Below are positions 43,303-53,803 of a DNA stretch of 64,000 nt, in pieces. The notes beneath the pieces were generated by a model that saw nothing but the letters and a program-made list of their open reading frames with translations, did not search any database and had not been told where the DNA came from. This DNA comes from Sphingobacterium sp. HMA12 (GTDB taxonomy: Bacteria; Bacteroidota; Bacteroidia; Sphingobacteriales; Sphingobacteriaceae): contig NZ_BEYR01000001.1 of the NCBI RefSeq assembly GCF_002933815.1, forward strand, positions 806,001 through 870,000, written 5' to 3'. Within the stretch, counting starts at the first letter, position 1. Each line of letters starts with the position of its first letter. A program made the translations under genes and the position numbers.

Positions 43303-46300
43303 ATGAGAAACTATTGTAAACTTAAACAAAGCCATCGGATACCCTCGTCCTGGTTGCTCTGTCTGGTGGCTTTTGGTAGTCCGACTACAGCATTAAAAGC
43401 CAACACAGCATTAAAATCAATCGCCGGATTGGTTGTACAAAACCGTGAAATTACGGGTAAAATATCGGATAGCAACGGGCAGCCGTTATCTGGTGTCACC
43501 GTCAATGTGCTGGGGAGTACAATGAGTACAGCCTCACAGGCCGACGGTTCCTATTCCATTGCGGTTCCCCAGCGCGCAGAAAAGCTTGTTTTCAAGCTTC
43601 TTGGTTACCAGAGCCAGGAAATTTCCCTTACACAAGCTAAAATACTGAACGTCGTCCTGAATCCATCGGCAGATGAATTGGACGAGGTCGTGGTGGTGGG
43701 CTATGGCACCATGCGTAAAAAAGACCTGACGGGTTCGGTGACGCAGATCCTTCCGGATCGAATAGCCAATGAAAACCCCAAAACGGTGCAGGATATCTTG
43801 CGCGGTACAGCGGGAATGAATATTGGCTATGACGCTTCGGCAAAAGGTGGCGGATCGATCGAGGTGCGCGGTAAACGTTCGGTTTACGACAGTAACAGTG
43901 GCCATAATAATCCGCTGCTTGTGCTTGATGGCATGATATTCTATGGTGAACTTTCGGAAATCAACCCAGATGACATTGAACAGATCGACATCTTGAAAGA
44001 TGCCTCCGCCGCCGCGATTTATGGCTCCAAAGCGGCCAGTGGCGTGATTATCATCAGTACAAAAAAGGGTAAACAGGGCAAGCCGACAATCAATATGACC
44101 ATGAATGCCGGTGCGACGCAATTGAGCAACTACCGCAAAAGATTCAGTCCCGCCGCTTACATGCAGCATCGGGAGGATTGGTATACCAAAAATACCTATG
44201 GTATTGATCCAGAAACGGGGCTATATGAAGCTTATCAGACGCGCGACGATAACGGCAACCTCACCGTGCCTTATGGATTTTACCTCAATCCGGATCAGCT
44301 GCCTTCGTCTTTATCGCTCGATTCCTGGCGTGCGCTTTCAACAAATGAAAATGGGGAGTCCGATCAAAGTATCTGGGGCCGCCGCCTGGGGCTGCAGGGA
44401 AATGCCCTGCAGAATTTTCTGAACGGAAAGGCTGTGGACTGGGCCGACCATACCTTTCGCACGGGATTCAACCAGGATTATAATGCGAGTATCAGCGGTG
44501 CGAGCGATAAGGTGAACTATTACCTGTCTATGGGCTACCTTAAAAATGAGGGTGCCGTCATCAGTGACACCTACAAGGCCGTCCGGGCAAATATGAAAAT
44601 CAACGCGCATGTAAACAAATGGCTGGAGCTGGGGGCCAATGTTAATTTTCAGGATCGCTCTGACGGAAATATAGACATTGACCTGGATCAGGAGCTGCGC
44701 AACAGTCCTTACGCGGATTATGCGGATGCCAACGGCAACGCCCTGCAATATCCGCTCAGTGAACAATTCAGCCAGCGCGGTTATAACTATGATTTTCTGC
44801 AGAACTATCTTGAACTGGACAAGGGCTATACGGTACTGAATTCCATCTTCAATGCGAAAATAAAACTGCCGTTCAATATCACGTATTCCTTTAATGCATC
44901 GCCCCGTTTGCAATATTTCCATGACCGCTATTTCATGTCGGCCGAACTCCCCGGATCGAATCCTGCCGATCGGGGGGCCAACCGCGAGCAGACAAAACGC
45001 TTTGACTGGTCACTCAACAATACCATCAACTGGGAGCACACTTTTGTGGACAAACATCGCGTCATGTTGACGCTGGTGCAGGAAGCCGAGGAACAGCAGT
45101 CCTGGAAAGACCGTATCGAAGCACGTAACATTTTACCTTCAGATGCGCTCGGTTTCCACAATACCAAAAATGGATCAAAGGAAAATAGCAGCTTCGACAG
45201 TTACGATAGCCATCAGACGGCAGATGCCCTGTTGGCCCGGTTATTTTATTCTTATGATGACCGTTATATGCTGACCACTTCCATCCGACGGGATGGTTAT
45301 TCGGCCTTTGGGACTTCTAATCCTTATGCTACTTTTCCTTCGGTAGCGCTGGCCTGGAACTTCAGCAAGGAGAAATTCTTTAAATGGACGGATGTCCTAG
45401 ATTATGGTAAACTGCGTGCTTCCTATGGTAAAAATGGGAACCGCCAGCTTGCAGATCCCAATCTGGCGCTTGCAAACCTCTATTCCGGCAGCGGAAAAAT
45501 GCATGGCTACCTCAACTCCGCCGGCGAACTGGTCCAATACCGTTACCTGATGGTTGACCGCCTGGCCAATCCCAACCTGCAATGGGAAAAGACCACCGCA
45601 TGGAATTTTGGTCTGGACTTTGGATTTTTAAAAAACCGGATCTCCGGTAGTCTGGAATATTACCTGATGCAGACCCACGATATGATTATGGAGCAGAAGC
45701 TGCCGAACTTTACGGGCTTTGGCAGCATCACGACAAATCTGGGGCAAGTGGACAACAAAGGGATTGAACTGACCTTGAATACGGTCAACCTGCAAAAGGA
45801 CAACCTGAAATGGTCCACCACCTTCAGTTTCTCGTACAACAAAAATCAGATTGTACATCTCTATAAGAACTACGAAGATGTACTGGACGCAAATGGTAAT
45901 GTGATAGGCCGCAAGGAAATGGACGAGATTTCGAATGGCTGGTTTATCGGTCAGCCCATTGGCGCGATCTGGGACTATCAGGTGACGGGTATCTGGCAGG
46001 CCAATGAAGCTGCGGAAGCGGCGAGATATGGGCAGGCACCAGGCGACCCCAAGGTAGCCAATCCCTATACCGCTGATGATGTGGTGAATGCCGACGGAAG
46101 AAAACCTGTTTATAATAATAACGATAAGGTGTTTTTAGGACAGACAGATCCGCGCTTCCGTTGGGCGATGCGCAATGAATTTACGCTATGGAAAGACCTG
46201 AGCTTTTCATTTAACATCTACTCTTCGATGGGTCATAAAAGCCTATCAGGCAATTACCTGAATAATGATGATGATGGGGGCCGGATGGCATACGGACTGG

Positions 46301-46635
46301 CCAATCTGCCTGCCAAGGAATACTGGACGCCGGACAATCCAACGGATCGCTATGGCCGGATCGAAGCCAAAGGGCCGGTCGGGGCGGAGGGTGCCCGGCG
46401 GCTTTATGACCGTTCCTTTATCCGCCTGGACAATATCTCGGTAGGCTATACACTACCGACAGCGTTGACATCCAGGTATCACTTAAACCGGGTCAAGCTG
46501 TATGGCACGGTCCGCAATGTGGCTACCTGGACCAAAGACTGGGAATATGGTGATCCTGAAACATTTCATCCCGACAATAACCCCCAGGGATGGGCCTCCC
46601 GTGTGTTTACCTTCGGTGTGAATCTATCTTTATAA
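43303..46635 (+). CDS. SusC/RagA TonB-dependent receptor (rhamnogalacturonan-type locus)
   Basis: 1110 residues with a longer signal region (MRNYCKLKQSHRIPSSWLLC). A regulatory domain (ITGKISDSNGQPLSGVTVNV) precedes the plug (DEVVVVGYGTMRKKDLTGSV, then IDILKDASAAAIYGSKAASG) and a large barrel ending FTFGVNLSL. It has no STN domain and lacks the VTHxV segment of the RMC group. The SusD gene follows 18 nt after the stop and a GH105 after that, so the imported ligand is likely a rhamnogalacturonan or related uronic-acid-containing oligosaccharide. Confidence 0.94.
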   Translation: MRNYCKLKQSHRIPSSWLLCLVAFGSPTTALKANTALKSIAGLVVQNREITGKISDSNGQPLSGVTVNVLGSTMSTASQADGSYSIAVPQRAEKLVFKLLGYQSQEISLTQAKILNVVLNPSADELDEVVVVGYGTMRKKDLTGSVTQILPDRIANENPKTVQDILRGTAGMNIGYDASAKGGGSIEVRGKRSVYDSNSGHNNPLLVLDGMIFYGELSEINPDDIEQIDILKDASAAAIYGSKAASGVIIISTKKGKQGKPTINMTMNAGATQLSNYRKRFSPAAYMQHREDWYTKNTYGIDPETGLYEAYQTRDDNGNLTVPYGFYLNPDQLPSSLSLDSWRALSTNENGESDQSIWGRRLGLQGNALQNFLNGKAVDWADHTFRTGFNQDYNASISGASDKVNYYLSMGYLKNEGAVISDTYKAVRANMKINAHVNKWLELGANVNFQDRSDGNIDIDLDQELRNSPYADYADANGNALQYPLSEQFSQRGYNYDFLQNYLELDKGYTVLNSIFNAKIKLPFNITYSFNASPRLQYFHDRYFMSAELPGSNPADRGANREQTKRFDWSLNNTINWEHTFVDKHRVMLTLVQEAEEQQSWKDRIEARNILPSDALGFHNTKNGSKENSSFDSYDSHQTADALLARLFYSYDDRYMLTTSIRRDGYSAFGTSNPYATFPSVALAWNFSKEKFFKWTDVLDYGKLRASYGKNGNRQLADPNLALANLYSGSGKMHGYLNSAGELVQYRYLMVDRLANPNLQWEKTTAWNFGLDFGFLKNRISGSLEYYLMQTHDMIMEQKLPNFTGFGSITTNLGQVDNKGIELTLNTVNLQKDNLKWSTTFSFSYNKNQIVHLYKNYEDVLDANGNVIGRKEMDEISNGWFIGQPIGAIWDYQVTGIWQANEAAEAARYGQAPGDPKVANPYTADDVVNADGRKPVYNNNDKVFLGQTDPRFRWAMRNEFTLWKDLSFSFNIYSSMGHKSLSGNYLNNDDDGGRMAYGLANLPAKEYWTPDNPTDRYGRIEAKGPVGAEGARRLYDRSFIRLDNISVGYTLPTALTSRYHLNRVKLYGTVRNVATWTKDWEYGDPETFHPDNNPQGWASRVFTFGVNLSL

Positions 46636-46653
46636 CCTCATGAATTGATAACT

Positions 46654-48672
46654 ATGAAATATACAATAAATACATTCGGATCCATAAGCAAGGGTATCGC
46701 AATGATGCTTGCCGGTACGCTTGCCATAAGCAGCTGTTCGAAGGAATTTCTACAGCCAGACCCACTGTCTATCTACTTACCCAATGAGACCTTTAATACC
46801 GAGTCTGGACTGCTGTCCGCCATGGCCATCTGCGACCGTCACCTGAAAGGGTATTGGGCCACGGATAATAATGAAATGCTGACCCTCGGGACAGAATACA
46901 TCTTCTCAGAATTGATGGTCGCCAGCAATACGGACAAGCGTAGTATGCTGGCAGACGTCGCCAACATGCTGACACCGACAAGCGACAATTCCAGCCTGCA
47001 AAATCTAGACCGCTCTAATAGTATGTGGTATTTATGGCAGGAGACCTATAAAGGTATCAGTTATGCCAATACCATTATCAAGTATGTGGACCAGGTACAA
47101 ACCTTGAGTGAACAGGATAAAAATGCCTACAAAGGTCGCGCTTACTTTCACCGCGCTTTTCGGTATATGGCATTGGTATTTGAATATGGGGATGTGCCTT
47201 TGGTGACGACCATTATCGATGTACCAAAACAAAACTACCGCAGTACCAAACGTGACGCCATTTTGCAGATGATCACCAAAGACATGGAATTTGCTGTACA
47301 ATGGGTGCCGGACCAGAAAAATATGAACCTGATCGGCATGATCAATAAGGGAGCCTGTCGGATGTTGCTGACAAAATGTTACCTGGCTCTGGGGGAGTAC
47401 CAGAAAGCAAAAGAACAGACGGATATCCTGATTGATCAATCGGGGTATTCCCTGATGACCGAAAGTTTTGGAACGTTCAACGATGGGGGCGAGGCGCAGA
47501 CTTGGCCCATTAGCCGCAATGTCATCTGGGATATGCACCGTCCCGAAAATAAATTAATTCCGGCTAACCGGGAAGTGATCATGGGGATGCCTAACCGGGG
47601 TGCCGATGCAGAGTCTTTTGTAAAAATGCTGACTATGCGTATTCTATATCCCTTTGTCTTTGATAATCGGATACAGACAACGGATGGTAAACAGGCCTTG
47701 CTAAACATCAAACGAAACACGCCGGATTACAACGCAAAATACGATTATATGCGCGCCTTTGGACGCGGAATTGCTACGTTCCGTCCCACGGCTTTTCAGT
47801 CAAAGGGGGTATGGTCTGTCAACGGTAAACCGGATGAAGGTGACTTGCGCCACAGTTCAAAAGTAGGCAACTGGGTGCGCATGGAAGACTATAAGGTAAA
47901 TAACAAAGCGTCAAAAGATTTTGGAAAACCGATCGCACTGAAAGATCCAGAAACGGGCAAATTGTTATGTACGGATTCCATTCGCCGTTGGTACGATGTG
48001 CCGCATTATAAGTTTTTTCTGGATGACCCCGTCAGCGAGGCCAATATCAGCGGGTCGGACGGTTCAAGGGGTGCAACGAATGGTGGTATTGCCGACTGGT
48101 ATCTGTACCGTTTGGCGGAAGCTTACCTTTTGCGTGCTGAAGCAAAATATTATATCAATCCCGCCGATGGAACGATAAAAGACGATCTGAATGCGGTGCG
48201 TCAGCGGGCAAAATGTACGGAACTGTATCCCGGCGCCGTAACTATCGGTGATATTATGAATGAACGGGCACGTGAACTCTATTGGGAGGAATGGCGAAAT
48301 GTCGAACTAAAGCGGGTATCCCTGTGCTTGGCCCGCAGTGGTAAACCCGATGAATGGGGGAACGTGTATAATCTGGAAAATTTCGATAAGCAGAGCGGTA
48401 CAGATGCTAGCGGGGGAAGCTACTGGTACCAACGTATCGTGCATTACAGCCTCTATAATAAAGGTGTCATTCATGTGAATGCTACAGGTCTCAGTGATAT
48501 AAACTACACCATGGATAAAAAGAATATGTACTGGCCAATTCCGAATGTGGCAATTACCTCCAACATTAAAGGGCAATTAAAGCAAAATTATGGCTACGAC
48601 GGCTATAACGCGGCAACTCCAGTATGGGAAAAGTGGGAGGATGCAGTTGCGGATGAAGCCAAGGCAGAGTAG
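46654..48672 (+). CDS. SusD/RagB family lipoprotein (rhamnogalacturonan-type locus)
   Basis: 672 residues from the ATG at 46654; a TTG three codons earlier also opens the frame. Lipobox LAISSC. It is much longer than the usual 450-550 residues: inserted loops around GGEAQTWPISRNVIWDMHRP and an extended region near DSIRRWYDVPHYKFFLDDPV account for this. GRAYFHRAFRYMALVFEYGD and INERARELYWEEWRNVELKR-like segments are SusD hallmarks. The extra loops probably shape a large-glycan binding site. Confidence 0.92.
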   Translation: MKYTINTFGSISKGIAMMLAGTLAISSCSKEFLQPDPLSIYLPNETFNTESGLLSAMAICDRHLKGYWATDNNEMLTLGTEYIFSELMVASNTDKRSMLADVANMLTPTSDNSSLQNLDRSNSMWYLWQETYKGISYANTIIKYVDQVQTLSEQDKNAYKGRAYFHRAFRYMALVFEYGDVPLVTTIIDVPKQNYRSTKRDAILQMITKDMEFAVQWVPDQKNMNLIGMINKGACRMLLTKCYLALGEYQKAKEQTDILIDQSGYSLMTESFGTFNDGGEAQTWPISRNVIWDMHRPENKLIPANREVIMGMPNRGADAESFVKMLTMRILYPFVFDNRIQTTDGKQALLNIKRNTPDYNAKYDYMRAFGRGIATFRPTAFQSKGVWSVNGKPDEGDLRHSSKVGNWVRMEDYKVNNKASKDFGKPIALKDPETGKLLCTDSIRRWYDVPHYKFFLDDPVSEANISGSDGSRGATNGGIADWYLYRLAEAYLLRAEAKYYINPADGTIKDDLNAVRQRAKCTELYPGAVTIGDIMNERARELYWEEWRNVELKRVSLCLARSGKPDEWGNVYNLENFDKQSGTDASGGSYWYQRIVHYSLYNKGVIHVNATGLSDINYTMDKKNMYWPIPNVAITSNIKGQLKQNYGYDGYNAATPVWEKWEDAVADEAKAE

Positions 48673-48766
48673 TCAGGCGTATAGGGGCCGAGCTGATTTG
48701 CACAGACGCGAATCGCTCAGGCCTGTTTTTGAAAGTTCAATAGATTAAAAATCAATACCTTTTGTT

Positions 48767-49876
48767 ATGATAAAAAATGTGTTTTTGTTTTTACTTTTTC
48801 TTCCGTTTAAATTTTGTATTGGACAAACGGAGCTAACAAATTTTCCTGCAGGAGCAGGGCCAAAGGAAGTAGGCTATCGGATTGCGCACCGTTTTATCAC
48901 AGGCAAACATATGCTCCATGTGGGTAAATGGATCAGCTATCCCGAGACTTTTTACTGGACGGGAGCTGTTAACTATGCTCACTTGACGGGCGATCAGGAG
49001 CTGATGCAGGCAATGAAAGACCGCTTTTCTAAATTAACGTCGGTCGAGCATAACTTGCTGCCGATTAAAAATCACGTCGACTTAAATATGTTCGGAAGTC
49101 TCCCTTTACGGCTTTATCAACTCACGAAGGATAAAAATTACCTGGATCTGGGGCTTCCTTACGCGGATACGCAATGGGAAGTACCGCAAAACGCCAGTCA
49201 GGCTGAAAAAGACTGGGCGCAGAAAGGCTATTCCTGGCAGACGCGTCTTTGGATCGACGATATGTACATGATTACGATTCTACAGACACAGGCTTTCAGG
49301 GCAACGGCCGATCCGAAATACCTGGATCGTGCAGCCAAGGAGATGGTACTTTATCTGGACGATCTACAGCGTCCCAATGGCTTGTTTTATCATGCGCCGG
49401 ATGTCCCTTACTATTGGGGGCGGGGCAATGGATGGATGGCTGCGGGGATGACCGAATTATTGCGGGTATTGCCTCAGGATCACCAGGACCGGCCCCGTAT
49501 CCTGAAAGGCTATCTGAAGATGATGAAGAGCCTCAAAAAATACCAGTCGAAAAGTGGTTTATGGAATCAATTGATCGATCAGTCGGATTGCTGGACAGAA
49601 ACCTCCGGATCGGCGATGTTTGCCTATGCGATGATATCGGGTGTTAAACAGGGCTGGCTAAATGGCAAACAATACAGCATGGTGGCCCGGAATGCCTGGT
49701 TGGCATTAACAAAATATGTGGACGATAAAGGTGCCGTATCCGAGGTCTGTGTGGGGACCAATAAAAAGAACGACAAACAGTATTATTATGATCGTCCGCG
49801 CCATACAGGCGATTATCATGGACAGGCGCCTTATCTCTGGTGCGTTAATGCACTGCTGGAAGACAGCAGCAATTAG
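48767..49876 (+). CDS. GH105 unsaturated rhamnogalacturonyl hydrolase
   Basis: 369 residues with a signal peptide (FLFLLFLPFKFCIGQ). The family is an (alpha/alpha)6 barrel that removes the unsaturated uronic acid left at the end of oligosaccharides by pectate or rhamnogalacturonan lyases. RLWIDDMYMITILQTQAF carries the family Asp pair, followed by YYWGRGNGWMAAGMTELLRV, WTETSGSAMFAYAMISG and the C-terminal HTGDYHGQAPYLWCVNALL. All are hallmark segments of GH88/GH105. It is 94 nt downstream of SusD and completes a minimal three-gene locus; no lyase is encoded in the window. Confidence 0.92.
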   Translation: MIKNVFLFLLFLPFKFCIGQTELTNFPAGAGPKEVGYRIAHRFITGKHMLHVGKWISYPETFYWTGAVNYAHLTGDQELMQAMKDRFSKLTSVEHNLLPIKNHVDLNMFGSLPLRLYQLTKDKNYLDLGLPYADTQWEVPQNASQAEKDWAQKGYSWQTRLWIDDMYMITILQTQAFRATADPKYLDRAAKEMVLYLDDLQRPNGLFYHAPDVPYYWGRGNGWMAAGMTELLRVLPQDHQDRPRILKGYLKMMKSLKKYQSKSGLWNQLIDQSDCWTETSGSAMFAYAMISGVKQGWLNGKQYSMVARNAWLALTKYVDDKGAVSEVCVGTNKKNDKQYYYDRPRHTGDYHGQAPYLWCVNALLEDSSN

Positions 49877-49895
49877 GCCATGTGAGGTAGTTCTA

Positions 49896-49929
49896 TTGCT
49901 AAGTGCACTGGTTGCAATGTACTTAGCAA
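49896..49929. terminator. Hairpin between convergent GH105 and permease genes
   Basis: TTGCTAAGTGCA (49896-49907) pairs with TGTACTTAGCAA (49918-49929) with one G-T wobble and a 10-nt loop. A second, smaller stem (CGACGA/TCGTCG, 49965-49977) follows. Neither has a long T-run. They lie between two convergent genes. Confidence 0.6.
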
Positions 49930-49995
49930 CAGACTGGCCCAAATAAAACGATTGGCAGGAGGTCGACGATTTCGTCGGTTAACTGCCGCCGTTTG

Positions 49996-52353
49996 CTATT
50001 CATCCCGCAGGCTATCCACCGGATTGACCATCGCCGCTTTGATGGATTGATAGCTGACCGTGAGCAGGGCCAGTGCCAAAGCGCCCGTTCCGGCAATAAA
50101 GAAAAGATCCCAGGTCATCTGAATGCGATAGGTATACGTGCTTAGCATACGCTCAGTGATATAATAGGCAATCGGAAATGCAACCAGGCAGGATAAAAGG
50201 ACCAAAACAAAAAACTCCTTTGACAACATCCTCGTGACGGAAAAGATAGATGCGCCCAGGACTTTACGCACACCGATTTCCTTGGTCCGATTCTCGGCCA
50301 TGTAGGCGGTCAGACCGTATAGGCCTAGACAGGAAATAAAAATAGTCAATACAGCAAAGAGGCTGGAAAACTTGCTCAGCTGCTGGAAATCTTTAAATTT
50401 TTCGGCATATTGGGCATCCACGAAGGAATATTCAAATGGATAATCCGGATTATATTCTTTGAAAATTTCCGTCATCCTTGATAATGCATCCGCTGTTGCG
50501 ATATGATTGTTTAATCGGATATTGGTCACATTGGACCCTGAAAAAGCGCCCTGGATAACCAATGGGGTGATAGGATTAAAGGGAGACTCCTGAACGAAGT
50601 CTTTGATGACACCGATGATATGCCAGTTCCTGCCGTCGACGACTGTCTTTCCGATCGGATCATCAAAATTAAAAACCTTTGCGGCCGACTCATTGATGAG
50701 CATGGCGGCAGAATCTGTCGGGAATTTAGCCAGGTCAAAGTCCCGTCCGCTCACTAATTGCAATCCGGCGGTACGGACCAAATTGTCGTCTACACCCATC
50801 CGCGCGAAAATGGTATTGTCATCTTTGGGCTTGCCGTCCCAGCCCATGGAATTGTTGCTCCAGTTTTCGGTGAGTGGCGAGGAGGTCCTGGCGATATCCG
50901 TGGCAATGCCAGACTGGAGCAACGCATTTTTGATCAGCGTCCTGTTTTTACGGATATCACCCTGATCAATAACATGGATAAGCTTGTCTTTGTTATAGCC
51001 TAATTCTCTGTCTTGTGCATATTTTATTTGCTTCCGGATCGATAGTGTGGTTATAATCAGTGTGATGGCGATACAGAACTGCGCAATAACCAGCACTTTC
51101 CGTGGATTAAATTTGCGTTGGATATGGAGCAGCTTACCTTTTAATACTTTTACGGGAACAAACGCCGACAGATAGAAGGCGGGGTAACTTCCCGAGAGGA
51201 TGCCGGTCAGAAGTACAAAGCCGATAAAGACTGACCAGAACAGCACATCATTAAATGGTATGGATAGTTCTCTTGAAATTAAATCGTTAAAGAAGGGGAG
51301 TGCGCTCTGGGTGATCAGCAAGGACAATAAGCCTGAAATGAAGGCAATCAGAATGGATTCGGTCAGGAATTGCCCGATTAATAATCCTTTATTGGCACCG
51401 ATAACTTTTCTGACTCCAACTTCCTTTGCTCTTTTTTCACTCTGGGCCGTACTGAGGTTCATAAAATTGATGCAGGCGATGATCAGAATAAAACAGGCAA
51501 CTGCGATAAATGAATGGACCATTCCGATGCGCTGTGAAGTCGGCCTGCCCATATCAGTGAAGTTACTGTAAAGCCATTTATCGGCTATAGGAGCAATAAA
51601 ATTCTCTACTTTGGTTTCGGTATGTCTCTGCATAAAGCTTTTTATGCGTTGCTGAAATTGGTCGGTATTGACGTTTTTGTCCAGTTCGATATAAGTCTGT
51701 ACAGACTGATTTCCCCAGTAATCATCCGAATAACCTATTTTTTCCATCAATGTCCAGGGGACCAGATGAGCTGTTCCTTTCATAAAGGAATTATCGGGGA
51801 TGTCTTCAATGATGGCCGAGACCGTTGAAATCTGGGTGCTGTCCAGTCTGATGCTCTGGTTGATAGGATCGGTATCACCAAATAAGCGCGCTGCCAAAGA
51901 TCGGGTCAAAACGATCTGACCGGGATTTTTCAGCGCTTCGGCAGGATTGCCCGCCACAATTTTATAATCAAATATTTTTAAGAATGTACTGTCTACAAAA
52001 ACACCCTGCTCTTTTGAAAGTTTGGTTTCGCCCCGTGTCAGTAGGAATCCGGTACCCTTGTTGACCCTCGTAACACGATTGATCTCCGGAAAGTATGTTT
52101 TCAAAGCAGCAGCCATCGGCTTAGGCGTGTAGAAATGCTGCACAGCATCGCCTGCCCAGATATCTTTTATGCCCACGGCATAAATCTGGCTGGTCTTGGA
52201 ATAAAACCGGTCAAAGCTAAATTCGCTTTTGACCCATAGCATAATCAAGATAGCTGCAGCCATTCCTGTCGCTAGCCCGACAATATTTATTGCTGTAAAA
52301 CCTTTGTTTTTCAGAAGATGACGAAAGGCTATTTTGAAATAATTTTGAAGCAT
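49996..52353 (-). CDS. FtsX/MacB-type ABC transporter permease
   Basis: 785 residues with the double layout common in Bacteroidota. MLQNYFKIAFRHLLKNKGFT is the N-terminal amphipathic part and first membrane span, followed by a MacB periplasmic core, three spans (ending GSYPAFYLSAF), a second periplasmic core and three more spans ending in MVNPVDSLRDE. NRTKEIGVRKVLGASIFSV and EKRAKEVGVRKVIGANKGLL are the repeated FtsX signature. It has no ATPase next to it; the partner must be elsewhere. Such permeases act in efflux, lipoprotein release or mechanotransmission. It is divergent from the S41 peptidase gene. Confidence 0.92.
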   Translation of the reverse strand: MLQNYFKIAFRHLLKNKGFTAINIVGLATGMAAAILIMLWVKSEFSFDRFYSKTSQIYAVGIKDIWAGDAVQHFYTPKPMAAALKTYFPEINRVTRVNKGTGFLLTRGETKLSKEQGVFVDSTFLKIFDYKIVAGNPAEALKNPGQIVLTRSLAARLFGDTDPINQSIRLDSTQISTVSAIIEDIPDNSFMKGTAHLVPWTLMEKIGYSDDYWGNQSVQTYIELDKNVNTDQFQQRIKSFMQRHTETKVENFIAPIADKWLYSNFTDMGRPTSQRIGMVHSFIAVACFILIIACINFMNLSTAQSEKRAKEVGVRKVIGANKGLLIGQFLTESILIAFISGLLSLLITQSALPFFNDLISRELSIPFNDVLFWSVFIGFVLLTGILSGSYPAFYLSAFVPVKVLKGKLLHIQRKFNPRKVLVIAQFCIAITLIITTLSIRKQIKYAQDRELGYNKDKLIHVIDQGDIRKNRTLIKNALLQSGIATDIARTSSPLTENWSNNSMGWDGKPKDDNTIFARMGVDDNLVRTAGLQLVSGRDFDLAKFPTDSAAMLINESAAKVFNFDDPIGKTVVDGRNWHIIGVIKDFVQESPFNPITPLVIQGAFSGSNVTNIRLNNHIATADALSRMTEIFKEYNPDYPFEYSFVDAQYAEKFKDFQQLSKFSSLFAVLTIFISCLGLYGLTAYMAENRTKEIGVRKVLGASIFSVTRMLSKEFFVLVLLSCLVAFPIAYYITERMLSTYTYRIQMTWDLFFIAGTGALALALLTVSYQSIKAAMVNPVDSLRDE

Positions 52354-52555
52354 AGGGATCGGTTTTTATTGAAGCTTGTACCAATTCGTTTGCCAATTGA
52401 TTAATGTATTGAAAATAAGTTTTTTAATCTCTTTATGTGTGGGAGATTTTGTTCGATCCCGAACGGTATTTGTACGAAAATGGACAGTTTTGAAGTAAAA
52501 AAGAATGCTAAATTCAGTAACAAATAGTTATTTTTAAAATCACGATAAACACTCA

Positions 52556-53566
52556 ATGATGACCAGATTTTTTTTATTGCTATGGCTGCTATTATCTTCG
52601 ACATTTTCTTTTTCCCAAGGTTTTAAGAATGACAGCGTAAAATCATTTATCGATAAAACGATCGAACTGATAGCCTTCAACTCAATCCATACGGAAAACC
52701 TCGAGGCCATAAAACGTGATCTATACCATAAATCATTAAACCTAAACTCCATTGATGAAACGGCACCCTTATATGAGGATGTATTTAAACAGCTTCATGA
52801 TTATCACGGCGGTTTAAAATATAAAGGAAAAACATATGGATGGAACAATCCCGATGTAATGACAAATGCCTATCTAAAAGGTATGTTAAAAGTTGAAAAG
52901 AAAACAAGTAGTGCGATCATTGATAAAAAAATAGGGTATATCCGGATTGTTGGAAACAGTGATTTTGCCTTTCTGAAAGTAGATAGTCTGGCAAACGATA
53001 TCGTATCGCATATCAATTCCATAAATTCCGCGCAAATCAAAGCCTGGATTATTGACTTGAGATTAAATACCGGTGGCAATATGTACCCGATACTATTGGG
53101 GCTCAAGGAATTTATCGGGAATAATATCCTATTCGGTGGGTTCAGGAATGGGCAAGATCAACCTACGGGAAATTGGGAAATCAAAGCAGGGAAATTGTTG
53201 ATTGATGGAAATGTGCTGGACAGAAAAACAGCTTTGTCCCATCCGATACAAACTGATGTTCCATTGGTTATTTTAACGAGTTGCTATACGGCAAGTGCAG
53301 GTGAAATGACCGCCCTTTCTTTTATAGGAAGGAAAAATACATGGATTGTAGGCGAACCAACAGCCAATTATACCACCGCAGTACAGGGATTTGAAATAAA
53401 TGATCATGCAGGAATTAATCTGTCGACAGATTATGTCGTGGACCGAAATTTAAAAGTTTATAAATCCAATATTTTACCTGATGTTGAAGTCCTGGAAGGT
53501 GATAACCTCGAAGATTTAAGAAAAGACCGTAAAATAATAAAAGCACTGGAGTTATTCGGTAAATAG
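52556..53566 (+). CDS. S41 family (tail-specific/C-terminal processing) peptidase
   Basis: 336 residues with a signal peptide (FFLLLWLLLSSTFSFSQG). The S41 core has KIGYIRIVGNSDFAFLKV, then IIDLRLNTGGNMYPILLGLK and the nucleophile loop LTSCYTASAGEMTAL (Ser near 247), followed by GEPTANYTTAVQGFEINDH. No PDZ domain is visible between the N-terminal helices and the core. The gene is clearly more AT-rich than its neighbours (many AAA, AAT, ATT codons), which may mean recent acquisition. It stands alone, divergent from the FtsX-type permease. Confidence 0.87.
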   Translation: MMTRFFLLLWLLLSSTFSFSQGFKNDSVKSFIDKTIELIAFNSIHTENLEAIKRDLYHKSLNLNSIDETAPLYEDVFKQLHDYHGGLKYKGKTYGWNNPDVMTNAYLKGMLKVEKKTSSAIIDKKIGYIRIVGNSDFAFLKVDSLANDIVSHINSINSAQIKAWIIDLRLNTGGNMYPILLGLKEFIGNNILFGGFRNGQDQPTGNWEIKAGKLLIDGNVLDRKTALSHPIQTDVPLVILTSCYTASAGEMTALSFIGRKNTWIVGEPTANYTTAVQGFEINDHAGINLSTDYVVDRNLKVYKSNILPDVEVLEGDNLEDLRKDRKIIKALELFGK

Positions 53567-53691
53567 CGGATTTAAGAAAAATCTGAGACAAGAGGCAACG
53601 TTAGCTATCTATTAAGTAGGTGAATTATATAATATTTTTGAGCGGTAACTGCTGCTTGAGATATAAGAAGCGGCCTTATAAAAAAAAATAG

Positions 53692-53734
53692 TCTATAAGT
53701 TTAGTAGAATTTATTATTAACTTTTCTATATTTA
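53692..53734 (+). promoter_or_regulatory. Palindromic operator plus -7 box (RMC locus 2)
   Basis: TCTATAAGTTTAGTAGA (53692-53708) is a palindrome of the type TCTAYWA-n3-TWRTAGA, preceded by an A-run. TATATTTA (53727-53734) is the -7 box, 18 nt further on. No -33 TTTG is present, which fits an activator-dependent promoter. Confidence 0.65.
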
Positions 53735-53747
53735 CATATCCGTTGAA

Positions 53748-53762
53748 TCAATTGGCGTTGGC
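53748..53762 (+). repeat. 15-mer leader motif, copy 2
   Basis: TCAATTGGCGTTGGC, starting 14 nt after the -7 box exactly as copy 1 does, and continuing AACGAT (copy 1 continues GACGAT). It ends 42 nt before the leader-peptide ATG. Confidence 0.8.
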
Positions 53763-53803
53763 AACGATATTAAACAGAGTTACTAATTAAACAACTAGAC
53801 CGC

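Noticed and set aside
43534..44922. Two long minus-strand frames (211 and 194 codons) inside the SusC gene at 43303
   Set aside because: They mirror the conserved SusC plug and barrel; composition is that of a reverse-complement shadow.
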